From: Kofleriaceae bacterium
Lineage (GTDB): Bacteria; Myxococcota_A; Polyangia; Haliangiales; Haliangiaceae
Reading direction: 5' to 3'
DNA length: 63,749 bases
Assembly (NCBI GenBank): GCA_025357755.1
Contig: JANXOP010000365.1
Span: 1-63,749, forward strand
Shown here: piece by piece, positions 20,251 through 27,931 of the stretch
Position numbering within the stretch: the first letter of the stretch is position 1
How the letters are laid out: every line of letters begins with the position of its first letter
Position numbers and translations under genes: made by a program
Notes under the pieces: model-generated
The model's database searches: none
What the model saw: the letters and a program-made list of their open reading frames with translations, nothing else
Told to the model about the DNA's origin: nothing

Positions 20251-20694
20251 ATGGCGACCCGGCAAACTCTCGACGAGCTCCGTGGTGCAGTCCGCGGCAA
20301 GGGCTTGCGTGCAACGCCGTCGCGGCTGGCCGTGTTCGAGCTGCTGCGCCAGTCGGATACCCCGATGTCGCACGGTGACGTCGCCGATCGGCTCGCGAAC
20401 CAGGCGTGGGATCGCGCGACGATCTATCGCAACCTGACCGACCTCGCCGAGGCTGGCCTCGTGCGCCGCACCGATGTCGGCGATCACGTGTGGCGCTTCG
20501 AAGCCGTGACCGAAGAGCACGCGGGTGCAGCGCACCCGCACTTCGTCTGCACCGAGTGCAACACCGTGCAGTGCCTGCCCGAGATCGAGCTCGCGATCAC
20601 GAGTGCTCGCACCAAGTCCGCGAAGCCGCCGCGCGCGGTCAAGCAGCGCCAGGTCGAAGTCCACGTTCGTGGGTTATGCGACGCCTGTGCATGA
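20251..20694 (+). CDS. fur: Fur family transcriptional regulator
   Basis: Encodes 147 residues with the Fur layout: an N-terminal winged helix (GLRATPSRLAVFELL, then WDRATIYRNLTDLAEAGLVRR) and a C-terminal metal/dimerisation domain. HPHFVCTECNTVQCL and GLCDACA supply two CxxC pairs for a structural zinc. It acts as a metal- or peroxide-responsive DNA-binding repressor; Fur, Zur and PerR cannot be separated by eye, so the symbol is a family-level label. The 3' end overlaps the next lipoprotein gene by 19 nt. Confidence 0.9.
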   Translation: MATRQTLDELRGAVRGKGLRATPSRLAVFELLRQSDTPMSHGDVADRLANQAWDRATIYRNLTDLAEAGLVRRTDVGDHVWRFEAVTEEHAGAAHPHFVCTECNTVQCLPEIELAITSARTKSAKPPRAVKQRQVEVHVRGLCDACA

Positions 20695-21014
20695 TCGCGC
20701 TGCTCGCTAGCTGCGCCGCTAGCGAGGACGTTCCCGCGCCGCAAGTCGCGAGCATCTCGCCGACCCGCGCGACGCCCGGCACGATCGTGATGCTCGCCGG
20801 CAGTTACTTCTGCCAGCGCCCCGACAATGGCCAAGAAGATCCAACCTGCGCTGCGACCGGCACCGTCGAGTTCGCAACGGCGCCAGCGACGGCGACCTCG
20901 TGGGCCGACAACGCGATCATGGTCGAGGTGCCTTCCGGCATGACCGGCAGCGTCGATGTTTCGATCACCGCCTCGGGGCGGATCTCGAACAGCATCTCGT
21001 TCACGATCGAGTAG
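20676..21014 (+). CDS. IPT/TIG-domain lipoprotein
   Basis: Encodes 112 residues. Starting at ATG 20676 gives MRRLCMIALLASCAASEDV, a lipoprotein signal with lipobox LASC. ATG 20691 would leave too short a signal. The mature protein is a single immunoglobulin-like IPT/TIG domain (QVASISPTRATPGTIVMLAG, ending SVDVSITASGRISNSISFTI). It is probably a surface or periplasmic binding module. It overlaps fur by 19 nt and converges on the next gene with a 14-nt overlap. Confidence 0.65.
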   Translation: MRRLCMIALLASCAASEDVPAPQVASISPTRATPGTIVMLAGSYFCQRPDNGQEDPTCAATGTVEFATAPATATSWADNAIMVEVPSGMTGSVDVSITASGRISNSISFTIE

Positions 21015-21555
21015 GCGAGAATTCGAGCTCGAGCGACGCGTCGTCCGGATTCGTCGGCTTGAAGAAGCTCAGTCCGCGGATCGCATCGCCGACGCACTGG
21101 CCGATGGTGAGCGTCACCCCCGCCGAGGTCTTGACCTTGCGGACCTTGCCGTCGAGATCGATCGTGAACTCCACCGTGATCTTGCCCGCGAGGCTCGGCA
21201 CGTCGGCCTGCTCCTTCGCGTAGCAGGCGAGGAACTGGTTCTGCGTGCGCTCCACGAGCTCCTTCGCGCCGGGAGATGGGTAGCGAAGATGCAGCTCGCC
21301 GAGCGTGATGTGTGCGCCGTTCGTGGGAGGAGGCGCGAGCGGAGCGGGGCTGCTCGTCACCACCGGCAGCGGCGCCGGCCTGGCCTTCTCCGGCCGCGCG
21401 AGATGAGCGAGCTCGGGATCCGGCTGAGGCGGTGCGGTGGCCTCGGTAGCACTCGTCGGCGGGGCTTCCCCGACGATCGGGCCCGGTGCATTGCGCGGCC
21501 CGTTCACCGAGGGACTACCGCAAGCGATCAACAACACGCAGGCGAGGCTTCGCAT
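21001..21555 (-). CDS. Lipoprotein with AgmX/PglI-like C-terminal domain
   Basis: Encodes 184 residues from the Met giving MRSLACVLLIACGSPS (lipobox LIAC); an ATG two codons upstream also exists. A Pro/Ala-rich linker leads to a C-terminal domain with FLACYAKEQ, GKITVEFTIDLDGKVRKVKT and CVGDAIRGLSFFKP. This Cys, strand-G-strand, Cys-F pattern is typical of the AgmX/PglI and TonB-like domain common in Myxococcota, some members of which are linked to gliding motility. The role here is unknown. The stop overlaps the convergent TIG lipoprotein. Confidence 0.7.
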   Translation of the reverse strand: MRSLACVLLIACGSPSVNGPRNAPGPIVGEAPPTSATEATAPPQPDPELAHLARPEKARPAPLPVVTSSPAPLAPPPTNGAHITLGELHLRYPSPGAKELVERTQNQFLACYAKEQADVPSLAGKITVEFTIDLDGKVRKVKTSAGVTLTIGQCVGDAIRGLSFFKPTNPDDASLELEFSPTRS

Positions 21556-21582
21556 GCGCACAGTATGGGCACTTTTACCGCT

Positions 21583-22554
21583 TCATGGCGTGACGTGGAT
21601 ACAGGCCTCGTACCAGGCCGCCCCGAGCCGCTCGTCACGCACCACGATCCACACCGGGATGTCCTCGGGGCCCGTGAGGTCTGCCGATTTCGGCGCCGTG
21701 AAGTCGGTGAACAGCGGCTTGAGATTTCCGAACACGTCGTGCCCGCCGCCGCTCGCGCCCTTCGAGAGCTTGCCGTCGCCGATCACCCACTGGTATGTGA
21801 TGCTCTCGGTGAAGGTCTCTTCGCCGCCCGTGATCGTCGGCGTGACATAGACTTCGCGCACACCCTCGGACTCGATCGGGTTTAGTCGGACCTTCGTATC
21901 CGGTGGGACCTCGAGCTTCTGCGCGTTCGGGTCGTCGCAGGAATTCAGCACGATCGGCTGCGGGTTCGACATCGCCGAGTCCGGATCGCTCGCGACCAGA
22001 CCCCCGAGTGTCGGGTTATGGTTCGCAGTGATATCGGCCGGGATACGCGGCATCAGGCGCAGCGCTTTCTCCGCGTAGATATCGTCGGCAGGGCTCGCAT
22101 CGGTGCCCCCGATCCGGAGCTCGATGCCGTAGTAGATGCCGCCGAGCCCGTGCAGCTGATCGTGCTGGAGCGCGCTGTACGCGACGCCGAGCAAGTTGCC
22201 ATCGGGGTTGATCGTCGTGCACAGCGGTGGTCGCGGGAACGTATCCGGATCCGGCGCGATGCCCGAACCGAGCACGATGCTCGGCTGCGCTTCATCGCAG
22301 CGGTCGTTCGTCTTGGGCACGCACAACGTGAACGAGTAGCGCAGCTCGCGATCGTGCTCGCGGTCGGAGACCAGCGCGCAGACCTGTGCCGGCACGACTT
22401 GCGCCAGCAGCTGCGCGGGATCTTGGGTCTGCGACACGTCGATCACTTGCTCCGGCGGATCGGAGTCCATCGCGAGCACGCGCAGATCGATCACCACGTT
22501 CGGATCTTCGAAGGTGCCGCACCCGACGAGCGCTACCAGCACGAGTGTCTTCAC
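21583..22554 (-). CDS. Lipoprotein coupled to TonB-dependent receptor
   Basis: Encodes 323 residues. The GTG at 22554 overlaps the receptor's stop codon in a GTGA arrangement; GTG 22557 is the alternative. The N-terminus VKTLVLVALVGCGTFED is a lipoprotein signal with lipobox LVGC. The mature part has several Cys residues and Ig-like strands (PTITGGEETFTESITYQWVI). No family is recognised. Tight coupling to the receptor suggests a surface or periplasmic partner in uptake, comparable in position to SusD-type or substrate-binding lipoproteins, although I see no SusD sequence features. Confidence 0.65.
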   Translation of the reverse strand: MKTLVLVALVGCGTFEDPNVVIDLRVLAMDSDPPEQVIDVSQTQDPAQLLAQVVPAQVCALVSDREHDRELRYSFTLCVPKTNDRCDEAQPSIVLGSGIAPDPDTFPRPPLCTTINPDGNLLGVAYSALQHDQLHGLGGIYYGIELRIGGTDASPADDIYAEKALRLMPRIPADITANHNPTLGGLVASDPDSAMSNPQPIVLNSCDDPNAQKLEVPPDTKVRLNPIESEGVREVYVTPTITGGEETFTESITYQWVIGDGKLSKGASGGGHDVFGNLKPLFTDFTAPKSADLTGPEDIPVWIVVRDERLGAAWYEACIHVTP

Positions 22555-25256
22555 CACGTCCCTCGCACGCCGAGCGTCGGCAAGATCGGAAAGCTCGCGA
22601 TCGGCGATCGCTCGCGAAAGCGATAATCGTACTGATATGCCTCGACGTTCGTGTGGTTCGTCACGTTGATCACGTCGAGGTACACGCCGAGGCTCCAGCG
22701 ATCGAACAACCAATCGCGCTCGACGCGCGCATCGAGCTGGTAGAAGTTCGGCTCGCGGATCGAGCGCACTGCGCCGCGCACGGCGACGTACTTGCCGGTA
22801 TCCGCATCGTAGGTCGCACCGATGATCGGCGTATCCGGGCGGCCACTCGCGAGCTGGAACCGCAGTCCGACCTCGAAGCCGCCGCCCGGCTTGTAGCTCG
22901 CGACCGCGTTCAACACGTGCGGTTGATCGAAGGTCGTCGGAGTCCACTCGCTATCGGCGTGGCGCTGCTCGCGCGCACGGCTGTACGTGTAGGACAGCCA
23001 GCCGTAGAGGTTATCGGTGATCTCGCGCTTGATGATCGCCTCGAACCCGTAGGAGTAGTTGCGCGCTTCGTTCGTGAAGTTGACGTAGGAGAACGATCCA
23101 TCGGCGCTCTGCGTGACGTCGTTGCTGAAGATCACGAGGTTGCTCCGCTCGACGTAGTAGACCTCGCTATCGATCGACCACTGATGATCGGGGTTCCATT
23201 CGTAGCCGAGGCCGTAGTGCATGCCGTGCTCGAGCTGGAGGTTCGGATTGCCGAACCGGCGATCGAGGGCCTCGGGTTGCGGGGGTTGCGTGAAGTGCCC
23301 GACGTATCCCTTGATCGTCCACTGATCGGAGAGCTTGTAACGCGCGACGAACCGCGGATCGATCGACTCGCGCGACACGCCGTCGAGGATGTACTCGTCG
23401 AGCCGCAGCGTCGGGATGATCTTCAAGCGATCGGTCACGTCGATGCCGAGATCGATGTAGGCGCCGGCGCCGAAAAGCTGCGAACCGCGAAATAGCTGGG
23501 TCGGCGAGATATCGACACCGGCCGTGTTGATCAGCGAATCGTCGACGGGCACGAGCGCTTCGTAGCGCGTGACGCGCGACATAAAATCCAGGCCAGTATC
23601 GAGCGTGAACCGCTTGGCGATCTTGCCGTGCACGCGCAGGCGATACGAGAAATCATCGTTGACCACGCCGATGCTCGTGAACGGGCCCGAGGCCTGGGCC
23701 TGAGCTCCGGTGAACGAGATCGTATCGCGCCCCCACGCCGGCGAGATCGTGAGCTTGAGGTCGCCCGCCATCGGTCGCTCGTACGCGCCGATCACGCGGA
23801 GGAACTTCACCGAGCTATTCAGATCCGTCGAGACCGCGGCATCGGGATCCTGGTTGAGCACGTGCAACCCGTCCGATGACCCGACGACGAACACGCTCGC
23901 CTTGCCATTCTCGTGCAGGTTGTAATCGACGCGCGCTTGATAGTCGTAATAGACCGGCGTCACGACGCGCGACGCGCCGGCGGCTGGCTTCGGCAACACG
24001 AAGCCAAGGAACGCATCGATGTACGAGCGCCGCCCGGCGACCGCGACCGCGAGATCCTTCGTGATCGGTGCGCGCACGTAGCCGCCTGCATCGAGAAAAT
24101 CGACCTTCGCCGAGCCGTGGATGCCATCCGACGCGGTCGTCCGAGTCTCGAGCGTGACCGCGCCACCATGATGGCGACCGAACCGACCGGGGAAGCCGCC
24201 GGGATACAGCGCGATCGAATCGAGCATCTCCGCGTTGAAGATCGAAGGGCCGCCGAGGAAGTGGAACAGGCCTGGCACCTCGTGACCATCGAGGAAGATG
24301 CCGGTGTCGTCGGGATTGCTGCCGCGCACGAGCAACAGGCCCAGACCGAACGGCGCGCGTTGCAAGCCCGGCAGGGTCTGGATCACGCGGATCGGATCGC
24401 CGAACGTGCCGGGCACCGTGCGGATCTGCGCGCGCTGTAGCGTCCGCTTGGTGACCTCCATCTGGGCCTTTTCGCCCTCGATCACGGTCTCGTAGGGATT
24501 GCCGCCGCGCGGACGCATCCACAGCCGGACCTCGAGCGCTTCCTTCTTCGTGATCTCGATCGGGCGCTGAAAGCGATCGAAGCGGGCATCGACGGCGATG
24601 ATCGTGTACTTGCCAGGAGGCACGCCGTGAAAGAAGAACGTGCCGTCAGCGCCGGTCACGGCATCGAGGCCGAGCTCGGCTTTGCCGGGCGAAGCCGCAT
24701 CGCCGGAGGGCGATGCGGGGTAGATCGAGACGATCACGCCGGCGAGCTCGCTGCGCGTGCCGCGCTCCACGACGACGCCTTGCAACGTGATCGGCGCGGT
24801 CATCGCTCCCGCGTGGTTCGGAGGACCCACGTGGTCTTTGGGCGGCAGCGCTGGCGGTTCTTCTTCGACCGGTTTGGTCTCGATCGTGAAGTTGATCGTG
24901 GTCTCGACCGTGATCGCGCCCGGCTTGCCATCGATCTCGGCCGGATCGAAGACGTACTGCAGCGCGGCGGCAACCGCGGCCTCGTCGAAGCCATCGCCGA
25001 CCTTGTCGACCACGTCGACACTCGACACGATGCCCGTGTCGTCGATGTGGATCTTGACCTTGACCTTCGCCTGCTTGCCCGCGGCGAGCGCTGTCGCCGG
25101 ATAATCGGGCGCTAGCGCCTGGACCAGCTTCGGCGGCTTCGTGACGATGTTCGTCCGGGTCGGCGGCGGCTTGTCGGGCAGCCGCGGTGCATCGTCACCC
25201 TGCGCGCGCGCGGTGAATGCGGTCAACGCGCACAGCACCGCAACAGCCCGCAGCAT
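22551..25256 (-). CDS. TonB-dependent outer-membrane receptor with N-terminal TonB-like domain
   Basis: Encodes 901 residues. After a signal peptide (MLRAVAVLCALTAFTARA) there is a TonB C-terminal-type domain at about 35-130 (LVQALAPDYPATALAAGKQA, then FDEAAVAAALQYVFDPAEID). A carboxypeptidase-regulatory-like Ig domain lies at about 155-240 (GADGTFFFHGVPPGKYTIIA), then the plug (about 260-390, VRGSNPDDTGIFLDGHEVPG) and a 22-strand-type barrel to the C-terminal aromatic residue. It imports an unidentified ligand across the outer membrane. Having a TonB-like domain fused to its own receptor is unusual in general but occurs in Myxococcota. It is translationally coupled to a lipoprotein. Confidence 0.85.
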   Translation of the reverse strand: MLRAVAVLCALTAFTARAQGDDAPRLPDKPPPTRTNIVTKPPKLVQALAPDYPATALAAGKQAKVKVKIHIDDTGIVSSVDVVDKVGDGFDEAAVAAALQYVFDPAEIDGKPGAITVETTINFTIETKPVEEEPPALPPKDHVGPPNHAGAMTAPITLQGVVVERGTRSELAGVIVSIYPASPSGDAASPGKAELGLDAVTGADGTFFFHGVPPGKYTIIAVDARFDRFQRPIEITKKEALEVRLWMRPRGGNPYETVIEGEKAQMEVTKRTLQRAQIRTVPGTFGDPIRVIQTLPGLQRAPFGLGLLLVRGSNPDDTGIFLDGHEVPGLFHFLGGPSIFNAEMLDSIALYPGGFPGRFGRHHGGAVTLETRTTASDGIHGSAKVDFLDAGGYVRAPITKDLAVAVAGRRSYIDAFLGFVLPKPAAGASRVVTPVYYDYQARVDYNLHENGKASVFVVGSSDGLHVLNQDPDAAVSTDLNSSVKFLRVIGAYERPMAGDLKLTISPAWGRDTISFTGAQAQASGPFTSIGVVNDDFSYRLRVHGKIAKRFTLDTGLDFMSRVTRYEALVPVDDSLINTAGVDISPTQLFRGSQLFGAGAYIDLGIDVTDRLKIIPTLRLDEYILDGVSRESIDPRFVARYKLSDQWTIKGYVGHFTQPPQPEALDRRFGNPNLQLEHGMHYGLGYEWNPDHQWSIDSEVYYVERSNLVIFSNDVTQSADGSFSYVNFTNEARNYSYGFEAIIKREITDNLYGWLSYTYSRAREQRHADSEWTPTTFDQPHVLNAVASYKPGGGFEVGLRFQLASGRPDTPIIGATYDADTGKYVAVRGAVRSIREPNFYQLDARVERDWLFDRWSLGVYLDVINVTNHTNVEAYQYDYRFRERSPIASFPILPTLGVRGTW

Positions 25257-25313
25257 CGCGCAGAGTATATGCGGACTCGGCTCCGGGGGTATCTGCCCGC
25301 GTGGTGGCCCAGA

Positions 25314-25533
25314 TCACGAAGTGTGGAGCTCGTCGTATGTGAGGTCGAAGCGCGCGAGGTACTTGCGGAGCCGGTCCGCATCGTTCGGTGAGCGGCCCGA
25401 TGCTTCAGATCTTCGCCACGCGAAGGCCCATCTCCCGCTTGGCTGCCACGCGCTCCGGGCGCGGTGGTGGCAACGAGAACGTGGTGTCGGCCGGCTTCTT
25501 CGGGGCTCCGGACTGAACCTTGGGTCGCGCCAT
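25314..25533 (-). pseudogene. Small gene possibly split by a frameshift
   Basis: From ATG 25533 a frame runs 42 codons (MARPKVQSGAPKKPADTTFS to GLRVAKI) and stops at 25405. Directly after, a +1-shifted frame continues with coding-like composition (EASGRSPNDADRLRKYLARF, DLTYDELHTS) and stops at 25314. Joined, these would give a hydrophilic protein of about 73 residues. Either a single-base error or mutation broke a small gene, or the resemblance is chance. The family is not recognised. Otherwise the 25257-25578 interval holds nothing obvious. Confidence 0.3.
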
Positions 25534-25578
25534 GTGCGCGAACATAACCGATCAGCGGACGCTGGAGCCGAGGCGCTA

Positions 25579-26493
25579 CTACGACTGGGACTGCTGGCGC
25601 AGGTGCGTCAGCAGCTTGTCGAACATGCCGCGCATCGCGCCTTCGAGCGCTTCCTTGCGGTAGTTGCCGAGGTACTGCGCCTTGAACTTCGCGGCTGGAA
25701 TCTGGACCTTCGCGCCGCCCGAGAGGAACGACAGCATCTTGCCGTTCTCGTCCGAGATCGCGAGCCGGAGCTCGGCATCGATCTCGACGTAGCCGCCATT
25801 GGTCTCGACATCCATCTTCACGACGGAGAGATCGACCTGGCGCGGATCGAGGCCCCAACGCTGCGCATCGGCGGCGGTCATCGTGACCTGCGGCGCGACC
25901 TTGAACGAATCCATCAGCGCTTGCTTCACGACATCCGCGTTGTGCTTGCGGGTCGGCTTGTCAGCCTTGCCGGGCGAGTCATCGCTCGAGGTCTTGATCA
26001 TCACGTAGAGATCCGGCGCATCGCTCACCGCGTGCGGCGACCGACCGAAGCCCGAGGTGTGGCGCGCTTGCTTGCCGCTCTTCTTTGCGGACGAGACCAC
26101 TTGTTGTTCCGGCATCTCGGCTTCGATGCCGTTCGCCACCGCAACCGCGACCGCGGCATCCGCCGCTTTCTTGCGGACATTCTCGTCCGTATCATCGGTC
26201 GCTGCCGACTTGAGCGCGGGCAGCGCGGCCTTGTGCTTGAGCTTGCCGAGTGCGCTCGCGGCAACCGCGCGAACATCGGCACTCGGATCGTGCAGCGCGG
26301 TGACGAGCGGCTTGAGCGTGCGCTTGTCATTGAGACGCGCGAGCGAAACGGTGGCCGAGAGCCGCGCCTTCTCGTTCGAGCTCGACAGCTGCTTGGTCAG
26401 ATCGTCGACCGAGTCAGCATGTGCAGGAGCTGCGTGGCCGAGCGCGACTGCTAGTGCGACCGCGCCGACGAGCTTGCCGAAGACTGATCGCAT
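25579..26493 (-). CDS. HEAT-repeat exported protein
   Basis: Encodes 304 residues. The start giving MRSVFGKLVGAVALAVALGH is preferred because it produces a clean signal peptide ending near AHA; the longer form adds eleven polar residues. HEAT-like repeats follow (LSSSNEKARLSATVSLARLN, LHDPSADVRAVAASALGKLK, ATDDTDENVRKKAADAAVAV). The C-terminal 170 residues form a separate beta-rich region (DAPDLYVMIKTSSDDSPGKA, VDLSVVKMDVETNGGYVEID). It is probably a periplasmic protein-interaction module; the partner is unknown. Confidence 0.75.
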   Translation of the reverse strand: MRSVFGKLVGAVALAVALGHAAPAHADSVDDLTKQLSSSNEKARLSATVSLARLNDKRTLKPLVTALHDPSADVRAVAASALGKLKHKAALPALKSAATDDTDENVRKKAADAAVAVAVANGIEAEMPEQQVVSSAKKSGKQARHTSGFGRSPHAVSDAPDLYVMIKTSSDDSPGKADKPTRKHNADVVKQALMDSFKVAPQVTMTAADAQRWGLDPRQVDLSVVKMDVETNGGYVEIDAELRLAISDENGKMLSFLSGGAKVQIPAAKFKAQYLGNYRKEALEGAMRGMFDKLLTHLRQQSQS

Positions 26494-26603
26494 GCCCGTG
26501 ACAGGATTAGGCGCCCGGTTTTTCACTCCGTCAACGTTTTAGGCGCGAACAGATCCGGGCTGCATCCGTGCCCACCTCGCTTCGTGTAAATTGGAGTGAA
26601 CGA

Positions 26604-27446
26604 ATGGATTCACCTGATCCGCAATTTCGAATTGGTGTGCTGGCAGGTGGGTTGGTGCTGGTTCTGGTCATCACCTACCTGAGGTTCTGCGGGAGCCTGT
26701 CATTACCAGCCAAGCCTCCCGCACCTACAGGACCTACCGGCACGCAGAAACAATTGTTGTCGCAAGCGACGGCAACGCCCGGCATGTATCTGAACTTTCT
26801 CGAACGCGACGCGGCAGCCGCAGGTGTGCGAGCGCCGACTCCCGCAGAGATGGGTAAGAAGCTCGCGTATCGCGTCGACGATGCACGTCACGTACTCGAG
26901 CTCGGGCAACCTGCGATCGAGGTGGCGGGATTGCGCCTTCATCTCGAGCGCGCGGGGGATGCGGTCACGCTCGCGATCACGAACCTCGAGAAATCGGATC
27001 TCGCCTACAACGTCGTGACGATGCCGAGCGTCGGTGTCGGGCTCTGCAACTCCGTTCGACCGCTACCGATCAACGCGATGGTGATCAACAAAGGCGGGAG
27101 CGAGCTGCGCACCGAGTGTGGCTTTCGCGACGGCATCTCGATCATCGTGACGAAGGTCGAGACCGTCGAGGTCGGCACCCTCTCGGCCTACTACTTGAGC
27201 GAGGTTCCTCCGACGCTGGTGGGCATCGAAGAGCGGCTCTCGCGTGGCCATCATGGCGTCGAAGCAAAGGAACCGTGTACTGCGGTGATCTCTCAGGTTG
27301 TCCGATCCGGCATCGATCGCGGTGATATCGGCTGGAGAGATCTCGTGGACTTCTATAGCCGCCACAGGTGCCAAAGTTACTCGTTTCCCTCATCATATCG
27401 AGCGTTTAAGTCTGATGACGAGCGTCCGGTTCCGGTCTCGGACTAG
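26604..27446 (+). CDS. Membrane-anchored conserved protein, unknown function
   Basis: Encodes 280 residues from ATG 26604, which has GGAG seven nt upstream. One N-terminal membrane segment (IGVLAGGLVLVLVITYLRFC) anchors a periplasmic domain. That domain contains paired Cys residues (GLCNSV, RTECGFRD, KEPCTAV, RHRCQSY) likely to form disulfides. The string VINKGGSELRTECGFRDGIS and the C-terminal DLVDFYSRHRCQSYSFPSSY look like conserved cores. I recall similar unnamed proteins from Myxococcota but cannot assign a role. Confidence 0.65.
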   Translation: MDSPDPQFRIGVLAGGLVLVLVITYLRFCGSLSLPAKPPAPTGPTGTQKQLLSQATATPGMYLNFLERDAAAAGVRAPTPAEMGKKLAYRVDDARHVLELGQPAIEVAGLRLHLERAGDAVTLAITNLEKSDLAYNVVTMPSVGVGLCNSVRPLPINAMVINKGGSELRTECGFRDGISIIVTKVETVEVGTLSAYYLSEVPPTLVGIEERLSRGHHGVEAKEPCTAVISQVVRSGIDRGDIGWRDLVDFYSRHRCQSYSFPSSYRAFKSDDERPVPVSD

Positions 27447-27530
27447 AAAAATCTCGGCTTTTCATAGCGTTAGACTTGCGTCGCACCGTTACTGGGGCTT
27501 AGCCTGTATTCAAGTTACGCGGAGTTACGG

Positions 27531-27893
27531 GTGACCAAGTCCGAGCTCATCGAAAAAATATCAGAGACGTTAAAGCTGCCGGCCGGTAAGGCGGAGGCGA
27601 TCGTCAACACCATCTTCGACTCGATGGTGAAGGCACTGGAACGCGGGGAAGGCATCGAGATCCGCGGCTTTGGTAGCTTCACTGTCCGTAAGTATAAAGC
27701 TTACGAAGGTCGCAACCCCCGAACCGGCGAAACCGTTCACGTCGCCGAGAAGCGTCTCCCTTTCTTCAAGGTTGGCAAAGACTTGCGCGAGCGAGTCAAT
27801 GCGGGCCTGGGTACGCCACTGCCGGCTGACAAGCCGGACGAAGCCGATGATACCGATCCGAACGAGCCCGACTACGACGACGACGACGATTAG
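27531..27893 (+). CDS. ihfB: Integration host factor / HU-family DNA-binding protein
   Basis: Encodes 120 residues from a GTG at 27531. MTKSELIEKISETLKLPAGK and the DNA-binding arm EGRNPRTGETVHVAEKRLPF (with the RNPxTG tip) identify an IHF/HU histone-like protein. It bends DNA and acts as a dimer in the nucleoid. The usual length is about 95; the extra 25 residues form an acidic tail (DEADDTDPNEPDYDDDDD) that could modulate DNA binding. IhfA and HU are alternatives to IhfB. Confidence 0.88.
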   Translation: MTKSELIEKISETLKLPAGKAEAIVNTIFDSMVKALERGEGIEIRGFGSFTVRKYKAYEGRNPRTGETVHVAEKRLPFFKVGKDLRERVNAGLGTPLPADKPDEADDTDPNEPDYDDDDD

Positions 27894-27908
27894 TTCGTTC
27901 GATCCGGA

Positions 27909-27931
27909 ACACCTCAAATCGTTCGAGGTGT
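27909..27931. terminator. Short hairpin at a convergent gene junction
   Basis: ACACCTC (27909-27915) pairs with GAGGTGT (27925-27931) around a 9-nt loop. It lies between the end of ihfB at 27893 and the end of the reverse-strand gene at 27914, so it could act on both transcripts. The stem is only 7 bp with no T-tract, so it is a weak candidate. Confidence 0.3.
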
